Assembly: GCA_014730295.1 (NCBI GenBank)
Contig: WJIN01000209.1
Location: 1 to 10,171, forward strand
Length of the DNA stretch: 10,171 bases
Direction: 5' to 3'
Source of the DNA: Promethearchaeota archaeon
GTDB lineage: Archaea; Asgardarchaeota; Lokiarchaeia; Sigynarchaeales; SOKP01
This document shows positions 6,740 to 10,171 of this stretch, piece after piece (position 1 is the stretch's first letter; each line of letters starts with the position of its first letter). Below the pieces are notes generated by a model, which was not told where the DNA came from, did not search any database, and saw only the letters and a program-made list of their open reading frames with translations. The position numbers were made by a program, and so were the translations under genes.

Positions 6740-8809
6740 ATGCTATTCAAAATTGAAGATTCAGAAGGAATTATTAAGAATTGTTATGAGATTCTACGAA
6801 AGGGTAACTATATTCTTAACGATATAAAGTCAAATAAATATAATATTTTATACAGCATTGCAGGAAAATATGGCTATAATTTAACAAAGGGACGAAAGAC
6901 GACTATAATTAAATATTTTCGGATAATTTTTCATATAATTTCTAATAATAGGCTATTACCCAAAAGTAGTCTAGCTAAAAAGTTTGATGTTTCTCGAAAA
7001 GTAATCAGAAGGATTTTTGACGTTTTAGAGTCATTCAATCTCAATTTCGATGAAAAGTTTTCTATTGCTACCACATTTACCGCTGATGATTTAGATTCCA
7101 TTATGTTATATTGTTATGATCTTTTTTGTCAAAGATATGTTTCTATTCAACATTTTGAGAAGGATAAGGATTTAATTAAGAATATTATAACAAACGATTT
7201 TAAGTATAATTATAATGAAACACGAAAAGAACTGGTTATCAACTGTTTTAGATTTATCTATTATTTATTATCTGACGATTCCAATGTAATTTATAAGAAA
7301 GATTTAATTGAGAAATCTGGTCTTTCTGAACCTATTATCTATCGTTTTCTACAACATCTAGAGGAGAAATGTTGTTTAGATCTTAGGAATCGGTTTTATG
7401 TTCCTATGCAGCATAAAGTAAATCAATTTTTAGATTCGAAGTTAGAGGATATTAATAAGTTAAGATACATCCCCAGCTTAAATCAAGTTATTAGAGATTT
7501 AGGATATGATGAAGTGAATTCCGATCATATTGCAGCTTGGTTTAAAAGTAGATTTTCTGAAGGAGATATTTCTTACGAATATTTGACAGACTTGAAAATG
7601 GATGCTGGTGTGATAAAAAGTGTACCAGTCTATGCTTTTCTAGATGAGAAATTAATAGATATAAAGAATGCTACTTTTATACCTACCGTTGAAAATATCA
7701 TTCAAGAACGCGAAGATTTGGACTTTGATATTCTACCTTCACTAGTAAATTCTTGGTTAAGACAAAATAATCTTCCATTAATTTCAGAACTTCAAGAAAA
7801 AACAGGGAAAACTAGTTACAGAAAACAATTAATCAAGTTACTAGATATTTACAAACAGCAAATTATAAATTATGAATTTCTTCCTACTCCCGAGAATATA
7901 ATTTATCTTGACGAAAAATTTGAAAATTTCCAGTGGTTATCATTATACATCTCTCGTTGGCTGAAAAGAAATAAAATTGCTCCTAATCTTACTGAATATC
8001 TATATCATAATGATATTATGAGTGATACTCGTCGGTTAAGGGAATTTTTTGATTCCAAATTGATGCAGATTAAAGAGGGTAATTATTTTCCTACAATTAA
8101 GAATTTAAGAAGAGATAGAGATATTATAGAATTAGATGTAGATGATTTATCTGTATTAAATACAGTTAGAGCGGATTGGTTTAGAAACAACCTAGGAATG
8201 TCAATGAGCCAGTTAATAGAAGAATTAGATCCATATTATGAGGATCTTGGGTATGACGTTCAGCAATACGGATATCCAGCACAATTCAAACATGATAAAC
8301 TACGTATTTTTAATGCTAAATTTCAAATAGTAACAGTAGCGAATAGAAATGAATTAATATCCTTTAATATTTCTAAAAATTTCAAGACACTAAAGAGTTT
8401 ATTTCGTTATCTTATTAAACATAATGAATGGAAATTTGTTGATATGTTAACAGGAGAGATATTTAATCTTAAAGATCTAAATAAAGGCGGTATAATTTTG
8501 CATCATATTGATTTTGAGAAAGAAAATTTAGATCCAGATAACCTAGTTTATCTTTTTAGGGATACTCATGGATTTATAAATGCAGCAGATCGATATAATG
8601 AAGTTATTTTGGACTTCATATCAGAAATTTTAATAAAAAATATTCAATCTATTAAAAATTGCTCTATTCCAGAAAGTTGGAAGGTTGGTTGGAGAAAATT
8701 AGCTATTAACCAAGGTATTGATTTACCCTCAACTTCATATATAAAGTCAAAACAGAGGTCAAGAATTATTGGAGATTCTTCTTACTATAGAAAGCTAGGT
8801 AATTTCTAG
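6740..8809 (+). CDS. HNH-nuclease protein with two HTH units and four tandem repeats (homing-endonuclease-like)
   Basis: This 689-residue protein begins with two related helix-turn-helix units (about 56-109 and 166-221; SLAKKFDVSRKVIRRI matches DLIEKSGLSEPIIYRF in layout), so they look like an internal duplication. Four tandem repeats of 60-70 residues follow (about 226-290, 295-357, 360-424, 429-497). Each has a KLxxI helix, an F-x-P-(T/S)-x-x-N-(I/V/L) core and a Trp-Leu/Phe-Lys/Arg-like end, reminiscent of homing-endonuclease-associated repeats that read DNA. The C-terminus holds an HNH signature: H588-H589-I-D, N601-L and H610. The usual CxxC zinc knuckles are missing. Together this suggests a DNA-binding nuclease, perhaps a free-standing homing endonuclease. 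Its target may be ubiA, 82 bases downstream (inference). ATG 6740 is the first ATG in frame, but the frame stays open to 6629, so the true N-terminus may be longer. The stop is TAG. Confidence 0.7.
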   Translation: MLFKIEDSEGIIKNCYEILRKGNYILNDIKSNKYNILYSIAGKYGYNLTKGRKTTIIKYFRIIFHIISNNRLLPKSSLAKKFDVSRKVIRRIFDVLESFNLNFDEKFSIATTFTADDLDSIMLYCYDLFCQRYVSIQHFEKDKDLIKNIITNDFKYNYNETRKELVINCFRFIYYLLSDDSNVIYKKDLIEKSGLSEPIIYRFLQHLEEKCCLDLRNRFYVPMQHKVNQFLDSKLEDINKLRYIPSLNQVIRDLGYDEVNSDHIAAWFKSRFSEGDISYEYLTDLKMDAGVIKSVPVYAFLDEKLIDIKNATFIPTVENIIQEREDLDFDILPSLVNSWLRQNNLPLISELQEKTGKTSYRKQLIKLLDIYKQQIINYEFLPTPENIIYLDEKFENFQWLSLYISRWLKRNKIAPNLTEYLYHNDIMSDTRRLREFFDSKLMQIKEGNYFPTIKNLRRDRDIIELDVDDLSVLNTVRADWFRNNLGMSMSQLIEELDPYYEDLGYDVQQYGYPAQFKHDKLRIFNAKFQIVTVANRNELISFNISKNFKTLKSLFRYLIKHNEWKFVDMLTGEIFNLKDLNKGGIILHHIDFEKENLDPDNLVYLFRDTHGFINAADRYNEVILDFISEILIKNIQSIKNCSIPESWKVGWRKLAINQGIDLPSTSYIKSKQRSRIIGDSSYYRKLGNF

Positions 8810-8818
8810 CTTATTTTT
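8792..8818 (+). terminator. Hairpin plus T tract ending the HNH gene
   Basis: AAGCTAG (8792-8798) pairs perfectly with CTAGCTT (8806-8812) around a 7-nt loop, followed by ATTTTT. The right arm contains the TAG stop codon. This looks like a U-tract terminator separating the HNH gene from ubiA. Confidence 0.5.
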
Positions 8819-8830
8819 AGTTAAGTCGTA

Positions 8831-8842
8831 AATTATATAATT
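8831..8842 (+). promoter_or_regulatory. TATA-box candidate of ubiA within a palindrome
   Basis: AATTATATAATT is a perfect 12-base palindrome about 50-60 bases before the ubiA ATG at 8892. It implies a 5' leader of about 25-30 bases. It lies after the HNH terminator hairpin, so ubiA probably has its own promoter. No Shine-Dalgarno sequence precedes the ATG. Confidence 0.4.
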
Positions 8843-8891
8843 ATTGGTTTTTTATTAATCCCAAGTAAATTAATTTTTTTAAGAAAATGTT

Positions 8892-9797
8892 ATGAAGTCA
8901 GGAAAAGCTTTTGTTGAAATTATTCGTCCAATAAATTGTTTAATGGGAAGTCTAACAGTAATCATAGGAATTTTAAATACAAGAACGGGGGTAACCCTTC
9001 TAGACCTAATTATAAATATTATATTAGGTGTGGTAACTTATATTTTGATTTCTGGTTCAGGGATGGTTATTAATGACATCTATGATGTCGAGATAGATAA
9101 AATTAGCAGATAAACTCTGCTAATGTCTAAAGTAAACCGTCCCGAAAGACCTATACCGCGCGGAGATATTTCTCTAAAACAAGCCAAGTATTTATTTGCA
9201 TTTTTAGTGATATTGGGTGTATTATTGTCTTTAATCCATAGTTGGGTATTAAATTTGAATTATATTAACGTTATTGTAGCTGCTTTTTTTGCATTCATCG
9301 GTTGGCTATACGCAGCATATGCAAAGAAAAGTGGATTTTTTGGAAATATCATTGTAAGTATCTCATTTTCAATTGGACTAATTTATGGAGCAATTCTTAA
9401 TAGTTCAATTATCCCGATGTATATTTATTTCTTCTTTTTAACCTCCTTGTTTCTGTTATTAGCAAGAGAGGTAGTAAAAGGATGTGAAGATATTGAGGGT
9501 GATAAGAAAGAAGGGGTCAAAACTTTAGCAATTACCCTGGGGATACAGCAAGCTTTATATTTTTCCATTATCTTTGATGGTTTAGCTATCGGTTTTTTTA
9601 TATTACCTATTTTTACCTCTATTATTAATCCTTTAGCTTATATTATCTCTATGATTTTTGGTTTAGTTGTTGTTATTGCTGCGTTGATCTTATCCTTGTT
9701 TAGTAATTTAGAAAAAGAAAGTTTTAGTAGAATAAGTCTATTGTTAAAAATCGGCGCTTTCCTTGGACTTTTAGCATTTGTTTTTGCAAGCATTTAA
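8892..9797 (+). CDS. ubiA: Digeranylgeranylglyceryl-phosphate synthase (UbiA prenyltransferase), interrupted by a 30-nt insert
   Basis: This membrane enzyme adds the second geranylgeranyl chain to geranylgeranylglyceryl phosphate in archaeal lipid synthesis (EC 2.5.1.42). Exon 1 (8892 to about 9100) carries two membrane helices and the first Asp-rich motif N61-D-I-Y-D65-V-E-I-D69. The second part (to 9797) resumes with VNRPERPIPRG, several more helices and the second motif R-E-V-V-K-G-C-E-D190-I-E-G-D194-x-x-x-G (numbering without the insert). Both parts share one frame, but a TAA at 9111-9113 lies between them; read separately they give 73 and 224 residues (second ATG at 9123). Neither half alone has both catalytic motifs. 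Removing 30 nt restores D-K-V-N-R-P-E-R-P and gives 291 residues, the normal family length. A real pseudogene is the alternative, but every catalytic residue and the frame are intact. A truncated second copy lies at 1-149. Confidence 0.85.
9101..9130 (+). other. Putative bulge-helix-bulge intron in ubiA mRNA, 30 nt
   Basis: The fold is as follows. AGAT (9095-9098) pairs with GTCT (9125-9128) as a 4-bp central helix with one G-U pair. AAA (9099-9101) is a 3-nt bulge on the 5' strand. ATTAGCAGA (9102-9110) pairs perfectly with TCTGCTAAT (9116-9124) around a TAAAC loop. AAA (9129-9131) is a 3-nt bulge on the 3' strand. This is the arrangement cut by archaeal tRNA-splicing endonuclease. Cutting after the second bulge base on each side removes 9101-9130 and joins GAT-AA to A-GTA-AAC, restoring the conserved motif in frame. 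The outer helix is weak (two pairs, 9093-9094 with 9132-9133), so the motif is of the relaxed kind. The TAA stop sits in the loop. Ribosomal bypassing between the two AAA codons would give the same protein. Confidence 0.7.
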
Positions 9798-9875
9798 TGC
9801 TATAAATCCTTTTTAATTCTAATTCTCGTTATAATTTCACTATTCAAAATCTCTAAAGATTAATATCTGTATTAA

Positions 9876-9890
9876 TTTAATAATATATTA
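9876..9890 (+). promoter_or_regulatory. TATA-box candidate of the last gene
   Basis: TTTAATAATATATTA ends about 33 bases before the ATG at 9924, which would leave a leader of about 10-15 bases. The gap after ubiA also has a short T-rich run just past its stop that could end the ubiA transcript. Confidence 0.35.
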
Positions 9891-9923
9891 GAACTAAAAA
9901 GATTATTAGTTGGATGTTAAGAA

Positions 9924-10171
9924 ATGAGTGAGAAAAAACAAGAAAAAAGTAATGATGAGGAAAATATATTTAGAAAGCTAAAAATAAAAATAACAAACCC
10001 ATTCCTACTAAAATTCTGTATATATGGGATTTTAATAGTTTTTATTCCCGGATTAATCATCGGTGTAATTATTGCGTATTTTTTTGGTCCAGAAAGTTAT
10101 AATATATGGGATAATTACATCAGTGATTTAGGATCATATAATTATACTCCGGCTCCTTTTATCCTGGATTA
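9924..10171 (+). CDS. Membrane protein, N-terminal 82 residues (DUF998-like), runs off the window
   Basis: ATG 9924 opens a frame that is still open at the window end (82 codons plus two bases). A charged Lys/Glu-rich cytosolic N-terminus of about 28 residues is followed by a membrane span at about 31-54. The conserved-looking stretch N-Y-I-S-D-L-G-S then comes before T-P-A-P. The SDLGS signature after the first helix recalls DUF998/Frag1-like multi-span membrane proteins; this is recognition from memory and only moderately sure. It lies 126 bases after ubiA on the same strand with its own TATA candidate. No lipid-related role can be read from the visible part. Confidence 0.6.
   Translation, partial: MSEKKQEKSNDEENIFRKLKIKITNPFLLKFCIYGILIVFIPGLIIGVIIAYFFGPESYNIWDNYISDLGSYNYTPAPFILD

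Noticed and set aside
9111..9113. TAA in ubiA as a recoded sense codon (selenocysteine or pyrrolysine type)
   Set aside because: Those use TGA or TAG. TAA also ends the metallophosphoesterase-NTPase gene and ubiA itself, and readthrough would leave ten extra residues inside a conserved motif.
9123..9797. Independent second prenyltransferase gene starting at ATG 9123
   Set aside because: It is in frame with the first half and lacks the first two helices and the NDxxDxxxD motif. The two halves join into one normal-length enzyme.
1..10171. tRNA, rRNA genes or a CRISPR array
   Set aside because: I saw no GGTTCGAATCC-like T-arm, no rRNA-like GC-rich conserved block and no regularly spaced repeats on either strand.

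Overview
The window is very AT-rich (I estimate below 30% GC) and reads as archaeal. It carries a digeranylgeranylglyceryl-phosphate synthase (UbiA family, archaeal ether-lipid synthesis). Starts lack consistent Shine-Dalgarno sequences and are preceded by TATA-box-like stretches about 30-60 bases upstream, as in archaea. The AT-rich style and protein character would suit an Asgard (Lokiarchaeia/Promethearchaeota-like) genome, but that is a weak inference.

Layout. Positions 1-149 hold the 5' part of a second, truncated ubiA copy, broken just before its catalytic motif. Positions 150-1118 are mostly decayed or non-coding sequence, with a mutated reading frame (172-468) and one doubtful small frame (681-896). 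On the minus strand a membrane-protein gene (from 6258) comes first. It breaks by a frameshift at a T6 run into a second piece (5363-5638), then by a TAA into a third (5150-5362). It is followed by an intact 1311-residue fusion of a calcineurin-like metallophosphoesterase and a P-loop NTPase (5054 down to 1119). A roughly 480-base intergenic region with promoter-like stretches facing both ways and two similar palindromes separates this from a plus-strand gene (6740-8809). That gene encodes a 689-residue protein with two related helix-turn-helix units, four tandem repeats of about 65 residues and a C-terminal HNH nuclease motif. It ends in a hairpin plus T tract. Then come ubiA (8892-9797) and the start of a membrane-protein gene (9924 to the window edge).

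Main observation. ubiA is interrupted in frame by 30 bases containing a TAA, exactly within the conserved motif. The insert folds into the layout of an archaeal bulge-helix-bulge intron: two 3-nt AAA bulges on opposite strands, a 4-bp central helix and a 9-bp inner helix. Cutting at the standard bulge positions removes 30 nt and restores the motif and a normal 291-residue enzyme. This would be a tRNA-type intron in a protein-coding mRNA.

How the parts may fit (inference). The two ubiA copies differ mostly at silent sites, as if both evolved as working genes. With an HNH protein of homing-endonuclease style directly beside the complete copy, the region looks like a replacement or mobile segment that brought a diverged ubiA allele plus accessory genes and left the old copy truncated. 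The metallophosphoesterase-NTPase with a nearby multi-span membrane protein resembles the modular style of conflict or defence systems, but no function can be assigned.
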